This document shows positions 17,132 to 25,451 of a stretch of DNA of 64,000 nucleotides, piece by piece (the first letter of the stretch is position 1; each line of letters opens with the position of its first letter). The position numbers were made by a program, and so were the translations under genes. Source of the DNA: Alphaproteobacteria bacterium (GTDB lineage Bacteria > Pseudomonadota > Alphaproteobacteria > Caulobacterales > Caulobacteraceae); NCBI GenBank assembly GCA_018826515.1, contig JAHKAM010000028.1:62001-126000 (forward strand), written 5' to 3'. The notes under the pieces are model-generated. The model was given only the letters and a program-made list of their open reading frames with translations. It had not been told where the DNA came from and made no database searches.

Positions 17132-18619
17132 TGGCCGTGTTGCCTTCCCACCACTAGTTCCGGCTTCCGGTAGGTGCAGGAGGGTTATCTCGACATCGGC
17201 TTTGCCGATCACGATGCGATCGGTGATCGCTTCGACAATCTGTCGCTTCTCTTCGTGGGGGAGAGACCCCCACCGAGTGGTCAGGTCCCGAGCTTCGCCA
17301 AGGGCTTCCTGGCGGGAGACGGCGCTGATGCGCAGGACGTCGAGCTGCGCCTGGAGACGGGGAAGCTCGTCTTCAAGCTGGGTTCGACGTTCCGAGAGCG
17401 GCCGATGCCGTCGGCCGAAATCTTCCTTTGAAAGCTCGCCAGCGGCGTAGAGCTGGAAGGCGGTCTCGTCCTCGGCTTCGATCCGTTTGAGTTCGCTTTC
17501 GGCGCTGGCGATCAGGCGGGCCTTTTCGTCCATCGCCTCGACGGCGGCGCGATCATGGGCATCGATCTCGTCGGGCGAGACGAGGAAGTGATGGAGTTGT
17601 TCCCGGTAGACGGCTTCCAGATCGGCGATCGGGATTTTGTTGCGGCAGGCAGAGCAGATGTATTTGGGCGACGCCGCCCAGACGTACATCTTTTGGCCGC
17701 AGTCACAGAAGGCATAGCCGGCGAAGAGGTGCTGCGATTTGCGCGCGGGTCGCTTCACGTTCGCGCGCTGGCTCGCGACCAGGCGGGCGCACTGATCCCA
17801 GAGCTCCTCGGAGATGATGGGCTCGACCGCGTTGTAGACCCACTCGCTTTCGGGCTTCACGGTCCAGTTCTTCCGGCGATCGTCCGTGCGGGTGTAGTTC
17901 GCCCGATGAAGGCCTTTGGCGGTGGGGTCTTCGAGGAGCCGGCTGACAGTCGTGTCGGAAAACAGCGACCCGTTTCGGGTCCGATAGCCTCGCTTGTTCA
18001 AGAGGCGGGCGACCGTCTTTTTTCGCCGATGTTCGAGGAACAGCTCGTGGAGCAGAACGCGGACAGGCGCTTCGTCCGGGTCGGGTTCGAGCTTCTTGTC
18101 GCGCCAGCGATAGCCGAACGGCGCTGCGCCCCCGATGGGCTTGCCGAGCTTCGCGCGGATGGGAACGGACGCCTGGACCCGCTCCGCGATCTCCTCGCGC
18201 TCCCACTGCGCCATCGCGGCGATCATCGTGAAGAAGAGTCGGCCCGCCGGGGAACTCGTGTCGATCGCCTCCTGGAGCGACACGAGGTCCGCGCCGCACG
18301 CCCGGAAGATCTCGGAGAACTCCAGAAGCTCTTTCGTATTGCGTGCCAGGCGCGCGAGTTTTGAGAACACGAGGCCGGAGATCGCGCCCTTGCGCAGATC
18401 CGCGAGCATCCGCTTGGCCTCGGCGTGGCCCATGACGGATTTGCCGCTGACGGCCTCGAGCCGGTAGGTCTCGACGACGGTCCACCCCCGCGCTTCAGCA
18501 TAGGCGCGAGCGCGCTTCTCGTGATGCTCGGGGCTTTCGCCTCGGGCCTGGTCCTCGGTCGAAACCCTTATCCAGATGCCCACGCACTTGGGCTCCTCAC
18601 GCACGCCGCTTGCGGTCAT
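17090..18619 (-). CDS. large serine recombinase (island integrase)
   Basis: 509 residues from the ATG complementary to 18617-18619, chosen for the GGAGGAGGG ribosome binding site just upstream. The resolvase domain begins GIWIRVSTEDQ (nucleophile Ser about residue 20), followed by SKLARLARNTKELLEF and MIAAMAQWEREEIAERV. Then come the recombinase domain and a zinc ribbon (CDCGQKM and CSACRN pairs). A coiled-coil segment precedes the C-terminus. The last 13-14 residues after ATRP come from host comM DNA, because the attachment site lies inside the frame; in an excised circle the frame would continue differently. It is the obvious integrase for this island. Confidence 0.92.
   Translation of the reverse strand: MTASGVREEPKCVGIWIRVSTEDQARGESPEHHEKRARAYAEARGWTVVETYRLEAVSGKSVMGHAEAKRMLADLRKGAISGLVFSKLARLARNTKELLEFSEIFRACGADLVSLQEAIDTSSPAGRLFFTMIAAMAQWEREEIAERVQASVPIRAKLGKPIGGAAPFGYRWRDKKLEPDPDEAPVRVLLHELFLEHRRKKTVARLLNKRGYRTRNGSLFSDTTVSRLLEDPTAKGLHRANYTRTDDRRKNWTVKPESEWVYNAVEPIISEELWDQCARLVASQRANVKRPARKSQHLFAGYAFCDCGQKMYVWAASPKYICSACRNKIPIADLEAVYREQLHHFLVSPDEIDAHDRAAVEAMDEKARLIASAESELKRIEAEDETAFQLYAAGELSKEDFGRRHRPLSERRTQLEDELPRLQAQLDVLRISAVSRQEALGEARDLTTRWGSLPHEEKRQIVEAITDRIVIGKADVEITLLHLPEAGTSGGKATRPQGFMAATSWNRAG
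17132..17147 (+). repeat. left terminal inverted repeat / half attachment site
   Basis: TGGCCGTGTTGCCTTC, directly after the TG core at 17130-17131 of comM. It is the exact reverse complement of 50513-50528. Confidence 0.9.
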
Positions 18620-18905
18620 GGCACCCTCCTCCGGGGAGAATCCTACGCCTTTTCGAGTCCGCGCCAAGCCTCACGAAGAGAAGAGCTAAGGGGCGTCGCC
18701 CCTCGCGCCGGCCAGGGTGCGCGGCTGCGCCGCCGAGGGGCCGGTATCCCCGATCTTCCTACGCCTTCGCCTTGCTTCGGCTCCGTGCAGATCGGGTGAT
18801 CCCCCTCCGGCCCCTCGCCCTGGCCTTTGCTACCCCCAGTCTCGCCGACGGGCAGGGGTGCGGCGCGCTTTGCGTCCGCACCCTCAACCGAACGGAGAGA
18901 TACCC
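18620..18905. other. intergenic leader of the parB-like gene
   Basis: About 285 GC-rich bases with no convincing gene. It holds one copy of a 34-base repeat (18681-18714, see separate entry) and several inverted GGGGCC/GGCCCC stretches. A good ribosome binding site (CGGAGAGA) precedes the parB-like start at 18906. Confidence 0.5.
18681..18714 (+). repeat. 34-base island repeat, copy A
   Basis: Matches 38134-38167 with four mismatches. Its centre AGGGGCGTCGCCCCT is a small hairpin. In copy B the same place contains a ribosome binding site and ATG of a short gene; here the ATG is GTC, so this copy does not start that gene. Confidence 0.5.
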
Positions 18906-20825
18906 ATGACTGCCGCCTTTGAAACACCCGCCGTTGAACACGGAGTGGAGGTCTACATCCCGCTCAACCGGCTGAAAAAGTCGGAGAGGAACGCCCGCAA
19001 GACGCCGCATCGCCCCGAGGATATCGAGACGCTGGCGGCGAGCATCCGCGCCAAGGGCATTCTCCAGCCGCCTGTGGTTGAGCCGGAACTCGACGCGGAG
19101 GGTCGACCCACCGGCAACTACCTCGTCACAATCGGCGAGGGCCGCCGGCTGGCCCAACTGCTTCGCGCCAAGCGCAAGCAGATCAAGAAGACCGAGCCCA
19201 TCCGCTGCGTGATCGACACCGCGAACGACGCCTACGAGATCAGTCTGGATGAGAACGTCACCCGGTTCGCGATGCACCCGGCAGACCAGTTTGAGGCGTT
19301 CCAACGGCTCGCCGAGGAGCGCGGCTTCGGGGCCGAGGAGATCGCGGCGCGCTTCGGCGTGACGGCGACCGTCGTAAGGCAACGGCTCAAACTCGCGAGC
19401 GTCAGCCCGCGTTTGATGCAGACTTACCGCGACGGCGACATGACGCTGGACCAGTTGATGGCCTTCACCGTCAGCGAGGACCATCAGCGACAAGAGGGGT
19501 TGTGGGAGAGCCTGCCGAACTACGAACGGCATCCGCAGACCATTCGACGGCATCTGACCCGCGACCGCGTGTCGGCCACCGACCGGCGGGCCATCTTCGT
19601 CGGCGCGGAGGCATATCAGGCAGCGGGCGGCGTCATGGTGCGCGACCTGTTCGCCGACGACCAAGGCGGCTATTTCGCCGACCCGGCCCTGCTGGACCGG
19701 TTGGTCGCCGAGAGACTGCAGACCTTCGCCGACGCGATTGTGGCGGATGGCTGGAAATGGGCGTCATTCGACCTGGACTACAGCCTCTCCCGCATTCGCC
19801 CGCAGGTCCGGGATTTCACCTCTGACGAACAGGCCCGCTACGACGCCCTTCAAGCCGAACGGGAGGCGTTGGAGACGGGACACGCCGAGTGGACCGACGC
19901 CGCCGAGGTCCGGTTCGGGGAGATCGTTGCCGAGATCGAGGCGCTCGACGGCGCGCGGCTTGGGTTCGCGTCCGAGGACAAGGCCCGCGCGGGAGCCTTC
20001 ATCACGCTGACGGCGAACGGACAAGCCCGCGTCGAATACGGCTTCGTCCGCCCGGAGGACGAGGCCAGAGAACCAGTGCCCTGCCAAGGCGATGCGGGCG
20101 ACGAGCCGCCCACGGAACACCAATCAGCGCCCGAGCCGGAACCCGGTCGCGCCACGCTCTCAGACACGCTGGTCGAGAACCTGACGGCGCACCGCACGGC
20201 GGCGCTTCGAGACGCGCTCGCCGCCCAGCCTCAAACCGCCCTGTGCGTGTTGCTGCATCTCTTGGTGCAGTGGGCCTTCGACAGCGCCCGACGCGATGGC
20301 TCCTGTCTTGAGGTTCGACCCACCAGCGTCGCCCTCTCTGGCTACGCGCCGGGCCTCGGAGAGATGATTGCCGGACGGGCGATGGACGAACGGCACGAGG
20401 TATGGGCGGCGAAGCTCGCCGCCGTCGACAACGATGCGTGGGCCTTGGTGACCGCCCTCGACTTCGAGGCTCGGCTCGACCTGCTGGCCTACTGCGTCTC
20501 GCGCACGGTCAATGCAGTGCGCAGCCGCGACCGAGGCGACTGGGGGATGAGCCCGGCCGACGATCTGGCGAGCGTGCTTGCGCTCGACATGACCGCCTAC
20601 TGGACACCTACCAGCGAGAGCTATTTCGGTCGGGTGCCCAAGAGCCGCATCCTTGAGGCCGTGACCGAAGCGGTGTCGGAGGACGCCGCCCGGCGCATCA
20701 GCGCGGCGAAGAAGGCGGACATGGCCGACGCCGCCGAACAGTTGATCGTCGGCACCGGCTGGCTTCCGCTGCCGCTGCGGACGGTGGGTGCGGAAGCCGA
20801 GGCGATAGCCCAAGCCGCCAAGTAG
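18906..20825 (+). CDS. ParB/RepB-like DNA-binding protein
   Basis: 639 residues from the ATG at 18906 (GGAGAG upstream). The ParB N-terminal nuclease-like domain is clear: IPLNRLKKSERNARKT, then ETLAASIRAKGILQPPVVEP and IGEGRRLAQLLRAK (the GERR box). A helix-turn-helix follows in FGAEEIAARFGVTATVVRQRL. Residues beyond about 250 form a long family-specific region. Such large ParB-like proteins are common on alphaproteobacterial plasmids and islands without a ParA partner, as here; role in maintenance or regulation is inferred. It ends at a strong terminator shared with the convergent gene. Confidence 0.88.
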   Translation: MTAAFETPAVEHGVEVYIPLNRLKKSERNARKTPHRPEDIETLAASIRAKGILQPPVVEPELDAEGRPTGNYLVTIGEGRRLAQLLRAKRKQIKKTEPIRCVIDTANDAYEISLDENVTRFAMHPADQFEAFQRLAEERGFGAEEIAARFGVTATVVRQRLKLASVSPRLMQTYRDGDMTLDQLMAFTVSEDHQRQEGLWESLPNYERHPQTIRRHLTRDRVSATDRRAIFVGAEAYQAAGGVMVRDLFADDQGGYFADPALLDRLVAERLQTFADAIVADGWKWASFDLDYSLSRIRPQVRDFTSDEQARYDALQAEREALETGHAEWTDAAEVRFGEIVAEIEALDGARLGFASEDKARAGAFITLTANGQARVEYGFVRPEDEAREPVPCQGDAGDEPPTEHQSAPEPEPGRATLSDTLVENLTAHRTAALRDALAAQPQTALCVLLHLLVQWAFDSARRDGSCLEVRPTSVALSGYAPGLGEMIAGRAMDERHEVWAAKLAAVDNDAWALVTALDFEARLDLLAYCVSRTVNAVRSRDRGDWGMSPADDLASVLALDMTAYWTPTSESYFGRVPKSRILEAVTEAVSEDAARRISAAKKADMADAAEQLIVGTGWLPLPLRTVGAEAEAIAQAAK

Positions 20826-20840
20826 CCGGCGCGGAAAACG

Positions 20841-20873
20841 GAACGGCCGGAGCCTTTCGGGCTCCGGCCGTTC
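20841..20873. terminator. bidirectional hairpin terminator
   Basis: GAACGGCCGGAGCC, loop TTTCG, then GGCTCCGGCCGTTC: a perfect 14-bp stem between the convergent ends of the parB-like and RuvC-like genes. The T-run after it is short. Confidence 0.8.
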
Positions 20874-20878
20874 TCGTG

Positions 20879-21415
20879 TCATGGGCCTGCTTCGTCTTTC
20901 AGCCCATCGAACAGGGTCGCCGCGCCGAGACGATAGTGGGTCAGGACGAGCGCGGCGGCGGAGAACAGGGCCATGCGCTCGTCCTCCGCCTGCCAAGGCT
21001 TCCGACGCTTCGGGAGCCGATGACGGAATGCATCGACGTGACGCACCACGGCGAGGGCGACCTCGTCACGGGTCCGGGCGCCGACATCGAGGAAGCACGC
21101 CGCAACATCGGCCCGGGTGTAGATCGCGACGTCGGCGCCGCGATCAGCAGCCAGCGCGGCGATGGCGCGGCAAAGCCGCGCGAGCCGATCAGCCCGTTTC
21201 GCGTTTGGAGCCTCGTAGGCTTCGAGCACGACCGCTTCAGGCGTGAACCGGTCGATCAGCGCCTCGACCTTGCCGAGACAGAGGGCGTTCTTGTTGCGAC
21301 GGGCCTTGACCATGCCCCAATCGAACACTGCGAACGGACCCGTGAAGGCCACCCAGCCAAAGCCATGACGATGAGGATGGACGGCCAGGGTGAGGTGAGG
21401 CGGGCGCTCTGTCAT
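20879..21415 (-). CDS. RuvC-fold (RNase H-like) protein
   Basis: 178 residues. The overall pattern is that of RuvC-like resolvases: an N-terminal beta strand LTLAVHPHRHGFGWVAF, the second acidic strand VVLEAYEAP (Glu), and the C-terminal helix with WQAEDERMALFSAAALVLTHY supplying late acidic residues. The first catalytic Asp of RuvC (usually G-I-D-P-G) is replaced by A-V-H-P-H, so it may be inactive or use a different residue. Its start overlaps the XRE gene stop by four bases, indicating one operon under the motif at 21824. Confidence 0.65.
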   Translation of the reverse strand: MTERPPHLTLAVHPHRHGFGWVAFTGPFAVFDWGMVKARRNKNALCLGKVEALIDRFTPEAVVLEAYEAPNAKRADRLARLCRAIAALAADRGADVAIYTRADVAACFLDVGARTRDEVALAVVRHVDAFRHRLPKRRKPWQAEDERMALFSAAALVLTHYRLGAATLFDGLKDEAGP

Positions 21416-21753
21416 GTCGCGCGGCGATTACCTGCTGCGCGATGCGCCATGGCGGTGAGGAGCCGGCGTTTGGTTTGGGTGGCGTAATCCTGGCGCTCGC
21501 CGAGCGAGCGGTCGAACCGTGCGGCGTTCGCCATCACGGCGTCTTCTGCGCTTCCATAAAGGCCGGGGAACAGGGCGCGCGGCGAATGGCCGAAGATGAC
21601 CTGAAGCCTGAACGCGAGCGCGGCGTCAGGAACAGTCTCGCCGCCTTCAAGGCGAGAGACGATGCTTTGTGTGGTTCCCAAGAGGAGGGCGAGCTCTGAC
21701 TGCGAGAGCGCCCAGCGCCGACGCGTGCGGCGCACGTGGATGTGGTGCGGCAT
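21412..21753 (-). CDS. XRE-family transcriptional regulator
   Basis: 113 residues. The HTH is RRRWALSQSELALLLGTTQ followed by IVSRLEGGETVPDAALAF, a standard Cro/C1 five-helix domain in the first 65 residues. The C-terminal part (ANAARFDRSLGERQDYATQTKRRLL) is helical. The gene is coupled to the RuvC-like gene downstream. It lies closest to the best copy of the GCATARAGTGCCCCC/TATGC-GCATA motif (21824-21850), so it is a reasonable candidate for the regulator that binds those sites. Confidence 0.85.
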   Translation of the reverse strand: MPHHIHVRRTRRRWALSQSELALLLGTTQSIVSRLEGGETVPDAALAFRLQVIFGHSPRALFPGLYGSAEDAVMANAARFDRSLGERQDYATQTKRRLLTAMAHRAAGNRRAT

Positions 21754-21823
21754 AGGGGGCGGGTTAGGCGCGACCCTAAACGGCCGCTGTCCTCATCATC
21801 GCGCGACCACCAACGTCACCCAC

Positions 21824-21850
21824 GGGGGCACTTTATGCGCCGGGCGCATA
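21824..21850 (-). promoter_or_regulatory. island motif site 1 (operator/promoter-like)
   Basis: On the minus strand GCATAAAGTGCCCCC (21838-21824) adjoins a perfect 17-bp dyad TATGCGCCGGGCGCATA (21834-21850). It lies about 70 bases before the XRE gene and overlaps the 3' end of the ATPase gene. Confidence 0.6.
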
Positions 21851-23200
21851 CGCGCGCGCTTCGCGCGCAAATCCAGCCGCTGTGACGTCACGGACGTCCG
21901 TTGGATGAGCGACGCCGAAGCGAGCCGCCAGCGCAGTGATCGCTCTCGTCTCGCTTCTCGGCACCACATACACGCCCCGCAGTCGTTCGGTGCGCAGGCG
22001 CAGCTTCGTTCGTATGAACCATCCTGCCCATTTGTTGCTCACCGGACCCTCGTCTTCGGCCTGGCTCGCATTGAACCGCCGAGTGGCGTCCGCAATGGTC
22101 ACGGGGTCGGAACTGGCTTCGAGTGCGCCTTGCAGGGCGCGGAGCATCATGGCTTCGAGAGAGGAGGCGCGCTCGTTGAGCACGCGCGCCTCTTCGCCCA
22201 CGAGCTCCGTCGCAATCCGTTCGCGTACAGCCGGGTCGTCAATGATCGACAGAAGCGCCAAAGCGGTCTGGTTTCGCCGCGGCTCGACCCCGGTAACAAG
22301 CCGGGAGGGGTCCGGGCCGACGCTGTGTCGCGTATGGAAACGCCAAGCCAGGAGCCGGTTGCGCAGCTGGCGAGCCTCGTCATGGAGGCTCGCCGGCAGG
22401 TGTATGGGAATGTCGGCGCGGAGCGGTCGATTGCCGGTCTCTTCGGTCAAGAAGCGGCTTTCAAGAGCCTTGTCCGCGAAGCTCTGACGCATCCCGAGGA
22501 GTTTGGGGCCGAAGACACGGAAGGCGTGCGGATTGAGCTCGCGATGGCGGTTGGTCATGGTCCGAAGCACCGGAAGCCCCTTCACCGTTCCATTGTTGAG
22601 GATCTTGGTGAGGTCGGCCGTCGCGTCGGAAAACCGTAGGTCGGCCTCATCGAGAACGAGCGTGCCGCCGATGGCGTCGAGCACATGGAAAATCGGCGAG
22701 ACGGTGGACGCGCCCGAGGCGAAGAACGGCTTGTAGCAGACGGACCCGACCGCCAGCAGTGCGCGAGTCTTGCCCGTTCCATAGTCGCCCCGGAATCTCA
22801 GGTAGCCGAGCTCGCTGAAGGCGTCATGCACCCACGTCAGCAGGACATAGTGCGCGGCGATCTCCTGGAACACCGGCGAGAGATCGACGTAGCGATGAAG
22901 GAATGCCTGAACGTCCCTCACCAAGTCCCCCTTGTCCTCAAAGTCCCCCAGGGCAGAAGGCAACAGGACACAGCCGGTCGAGAGGAGGTTGTTGCCGGAA
23001 GAATAGGCAACCAGCCGCTCGCCGTTTGGGAGCGTGAAGGAGGGCGCGACGGAGGCGCTGCCGTCAGGCGTTCGGATCGCGAGGGACGTTGAGGACTTCA
23101 GGACATCGTAGAGGGCTTCAACGAGCGTTCCGTCTTCGCAGACGCGCGAGACGATGGGCGTGGGCTTGTTGGTGGACATGACATCAGTCTGAGTCGTCAC
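21833..23200 (-). CDS. P-loop ATPase of mobile-element type
   Basis: 455 residues from a GTG at 23200; an ATG at 23179 would remove seven residues and may be the true start. Walker A is RGDYGTGKTRALL (near residue 155) and Walker B TLVLDEADL. The segment SRFLTEETGNRPLRADIPIHLP follows, where an arginine finger would be expected. The fold resembles helicase/DUF927-like ATPases of phages and integrative elements, without an obvious primase domain. A replication or excision role is inferred. It has its own motif site upstream at 23215. Confidence 0.7.
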   Translation of the reverse strand: MTTQTDVMSTNKPTPIVSRVCEDGTLVEALYDVLKSSTSLAIRTPDGSASVAPSFTLPNGERLVAYSSGNNLLSTGCVLLPSALGDFEDKGDLVRDVQAFLHRYVDLSPVFQEIAAHYVLLTWVHDAFSELGYLRFRGDYGTGKTRALLAVGSVCYKPFFASGASTVSPIFHVLDAIGGTLVLDEADLRFSDATADLTKILNNGTVKGLPVLRTMTNRHRELNPHAFRVFGPKLLGMRQSFADKALESRFLTEETGNRPLRADIPIHLPASLHDEARQLRNRLLAWRFHTRHSVGPDPSRLVTGVEPRRNQTALALLSIIDDPAVRERIATELVGEEARVLNERASSLEAMMLRALQGALEASSDPVTIADATRRFNASQAEDEGPVSNKWAGWFIRTKLRLRTERLRGVYVVPRSETRAITALAARFGVAHPTDVRDVTAAGFAREARAYAPGA

Positions 23201-23214
23201 ACCCCGTCACCGAA

Positions 23215-23251
23215 GGGGGCACTCTATGCGGGCGGCGCATCAGATGCCCCC
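23215..23251 (-). promoter_or_regulatory. island motif site 2, large imperfect palindrome
   Basis: GCATAGAGTGCCCCC on the minus strand (23229-23215), upstream of the ATPase gene. It forms part of a 37-base imperfect palindrome with GGGGGCA and TGCCCCC ends and ATGCG/CGCAT inside. The other half faces the small gene and recombinase on the plus strand. Confidence 0.6.
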
Positions 23252-23286
23252 TGTCCCGGAAGTCCGGCAGCGGACATGCTGAGTTG

Positions 23287-23457
23287 GTGGCCGACAATCC
23301 TCTCGACATCGCGCGCGACTGCCTCCTCGACCGTTATCAATTTGCGGGGGAAGAGCGCGAGGCGGCGATCCACGATCTGGGACGATTCGCTGAGGTGATG
23401 ATCCGCATCGCATCGAGAATCGCGCGGGAGAAGGCGGCACTCGATTCGCCAGAATAG
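23287..23457 (+). CDS. 56-residue recombinase-associated small protein
   Basis: Starts at a GTG (TTG at 23284 possible) and encodes a helical, charged protein with NPLDIARDCLLDRY and ARFA-like segments (DLGRFAEVMIRIASRIARE). The amino-acid pattern is clearly protein-like, and similar short proteins often sit next to large serine recombinases. The ribosome binding site is weak. Function unknown; 45 bases before the recombinase gene. Confidence 0.5.
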   Translation: MADNPLDIARDCLLDRYQFAGEEREAAIHDLGRFAEVMIRIASRIAREKAALDSPE

Positions 23458-23502
23458 CCTCGGCGCCTTAGAATCCGCCACGGCCCCCAAAGCCGTCCAT
23501 CC

Positions 23503-25053
23503 ATGCGCACCTACTACGCCTACATCCGGGTCTCGACCGTCAAACAGGGTGAGCTCGGATCATCTCTCCAAGAGCAAAAGAGCGCCATCGAGGCGTATGC
23601 CGCTCGGCATAACCTCGCCATCGGCGAGTGGTTCGAGGAGATGGAAACGGCGGCGAAGGTCGGCCGGCGCATGTTCAATCGGATGCTGGCGGACCTTGAG
23701 CGCGGCAAAGCGGCCGGGCTTATCATTCACAAGATCGACCGCAGCGCGCGCAATCTCAAAGACTGGGCCCGGCTCGGCGATCTGATCGACCAGGGCATCG
23801 ACATTCACTTCGCGCATGAGGCCATCGACCTCGCCTCACGCGGGGGCCGTCTGTCTGCCGATATTCAGGCCGTGGTCGCGGCCGACTACATCCGCAATCA
23901 TCGACAGGAGGTGCGCAAAGGCATCTACGGCCGCCTGAAACAGGGTCTGTATCCGCTCCCTGCGCCGCGCGGCTACCTCGACCGAGGGAAGGGAAAGCCC
24001 AAGGAGATCGACCCCATCGCCGGCCCGTTGGTACGACAGGCGTTCGACCTCTACGCCTCGGGAACCTACACGCTCCACACCCTGCGGAAGGAGATGCACC
24101 AACGCGGGCTGAGAAGCCGCACCGGCAAGCCGCTCGCCCTGGAGGCGCTTTCGGTGATGCTCAGAAACCCGTTCTACTGCGGCCTGATCCGAGTCAATCG
24201 AACCGGCCAGACCTTCGAGGGCGTGCATCAACCCCTCGTCCCGAAGGCCACGTTCGACCGAGTGCAGGCGGTCATGTCAGGTCGGGTGTTCGCTCGCTCC
24301 CAGAAGCACGTCCACCTATTCCGACGCATGATCCGATGCGAGGCCTGCGGCTACTCGCTCATCGGCGAGACCCGCAAGGGCCATGTCTACTATCGCTGTC
24401 ACTCACAGAGCTGCCGAGGCACCACGCTCAGGGAGCCGGACATCGACCGAGCAGTTCGGGAGCGCCTTAGCGAGCTGCGGTTCGCGTATGGCGAAATGGA
24501 GCTCTTCGGCGAGGAAGCGAAGGCGCTCCGACGCGACGAGAGCCGCATCCGCGACGAGCGAGAAGCCGCGCTGAAACGCGATCTCGGCAAGTGCGAGGAT
24601 CGGCTTTCACGTCTCACCGATGCTTTCATAGACGGCCTCCTCGACAAGGAGACGTTCGAGGTTCGCAAGACCACCCTGTATGGCGAGCGACGTTCCCTGC
24701 GCGATGCGCTCGAAGCGCCGGCTCGGCCAGACACATTCGCCGACCGAGCGCTCGAAATCCTCGGACGCGGCAATATGGCGGAAAGCCTCTACGAAATGGC
24801 GCTGACCGACGAAAAGAGGGAGATCGTGAAATCCGTAACCTCGGACCTTCGAGCGCGCCAAAAAAGCCTGCAAATCACTATGCGGCCGACGTTCCAGGCG
24901 ATCTTGGACGCCCGAAATTCGGCAAACGGTGCTCCGTGTCGGGTCCTACCTCGGATTATGGGGGCACTTAAGGCGCAGGAGGAATCGAGTGCCCCCATCA
25001 AGCTCCCGGAACAAACTTCTCCAGAGCCGAACGGTGATGCTCGTCGAGGATGA
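23503..25053 (+). CDS. second large serine recombinase
   Basis: 516 residues. The resolvase domain starts YYAYIRVSTVKQGELGSSL (nucleophile Ser11) with KIDRSARNLKDWARLGDLID. The recombinase domain includes APRGYLDRGKGKPKEIDP and MLRNPFYCGLIRVN. A zinc ribbon follows (IRCEACGYSLIGET and CHSQSCRG). A coiled-coil and a tail complete it. It is only distantly similar to the integrase at 17090, so it probably belongs to another element or cassette that entered the island. The last 35 residues span the inverted GGGGGCACT repeat at 24959. Confidence 0.92.
   Translation: MRTYYAYIRVSTVKQGELGSSLQEQKSAIEAYAARHNLAIGEWFEEMETAAKVGRRMFNRMLADLERGKAAGLIIHKIDRSARNLKDWARLGDLIDQGIDIHFAHEAIDLASRGGRLSADIQAVVAADYIRNHRQEVRKGIYGRLKQGLYPLPAPRGYLDRGKGKPKEIDPIAGPLVRQAFDLYASGTYTLHTLRKEMHQRGLRSRTGKPLALEALSVMLRNPFYCGLIRVNRTGQTFEGVHQPLVPKATFDRVQAVMSGRVFARSQKHVHLFRRMIRCEACGYSLIGETRKGHVYYRCHSQSCRGTTLREPDIDRAVRERLSELRFAYGEMELFGEEAKALRRDESRIRDEREAALKRDLGKCEDRLSRLTDAFIDGLLDKETFEVRKTTLYGERRSLRDALEAPARPDTFADRALEILGRGNMAESLYEMALTDEKREIVKSVTSDLRARQKSLQITMRPTFQAILDARNSANGAPCRVLPRIMGALKAQEESSAPIKLPEQTSPEPNGDARRG
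24959..24997. repeat. inverted repeat with the AGTGCCCCC motif
   Basis: TGGGGGCACT (24959-24968) and AGTGCCCCCA (24988-24997) are a perfect 10-bp inverted pair with a 19-base loop, inside the 3' end of the recombinase gene. The right half has the same orientation as the motifs before plus-strand genes and lies 53 bases before the small gene at 25050. It lacks the GCATA part. Confidence 0.55.
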
Positions 25054-25199
25054 TCAGCCCCGTCCAGCGTCGCATCCGAAATGCCCGCGCTCGATACAAA
25101 GGCGCGGCCCGTAAGGCCTTCGACAAGGCGCACTGGGATGTTGTGGCCAAGCACGAGAAGGAAGAGCCGAAGCGCGCTCGACGGAAGCGTGCCGCCTGA
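25050..25199 (+). CDS. 49-residue basic small protein
   Basis: The ATG overlaps the recombinase stop (ATGA at 25050-25053), a coupling typical of real operons. The product is Arg/Lys/Ala-rich (RRIRNARARYKGAARKAFDK) with an acidic patch KHEKEEPK and a basic tail, so it may bind DNA. No family recognised. It is probably an accessory to the recombinase. Confidence 0.45.
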   Translation: MISPVQRRIRNARARYKGAARKAFDKAHWDVVAKHEKEEPKRARRKRAA

Positions 25200-25236
25200 C
25201 CTTGCGCGATAGAGTCCGCGACCGCAGCATTCGTGG

Positions 25237-25359
25237 ATGAACCACGAAAACGACATCGCCCAGCGGCACGAAGACCGCTTCATTGACCACTACTTCCCAG
25301 ACGCCACGCTCGAGGAGCGGGAAACGCACCGGGCGGACCTTCGGGCATTGCAAGCTTGA
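25237..25359 (+). CDS. 40-residue recombinase-satellite small protein
   Basis: Encodes an acidic peptide with RHEDRFIDHYFPDATLEERE in its centre. I recall similar HYFP-containing short proteins next to serine recombinases, which supports it being real. It lies 37 bases after the 49-residue gene on the same strand. Function unknown. Confidence 0.4.
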   Translation: MNHENDIAQRHEDRFIDHYFPDATLEERETHRADLRALQA

Positions 25360-25451
25360 TGCTGAGAATCGCGAGCGAGTGGCGCGGAGCGCCAGGCAAC
25401 TCGGCTTTCGCCACTACAGCTTTGGGTCGGCCGTTGCACCGAACGTCTGGA

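Noticed and set aside
16089..17450. Open frame of 453 residues considered as a complete comM variant
   Set aside because: The last 105 residues are island DNA read out of its coding phase; the true 3' part is at 50531-51077.
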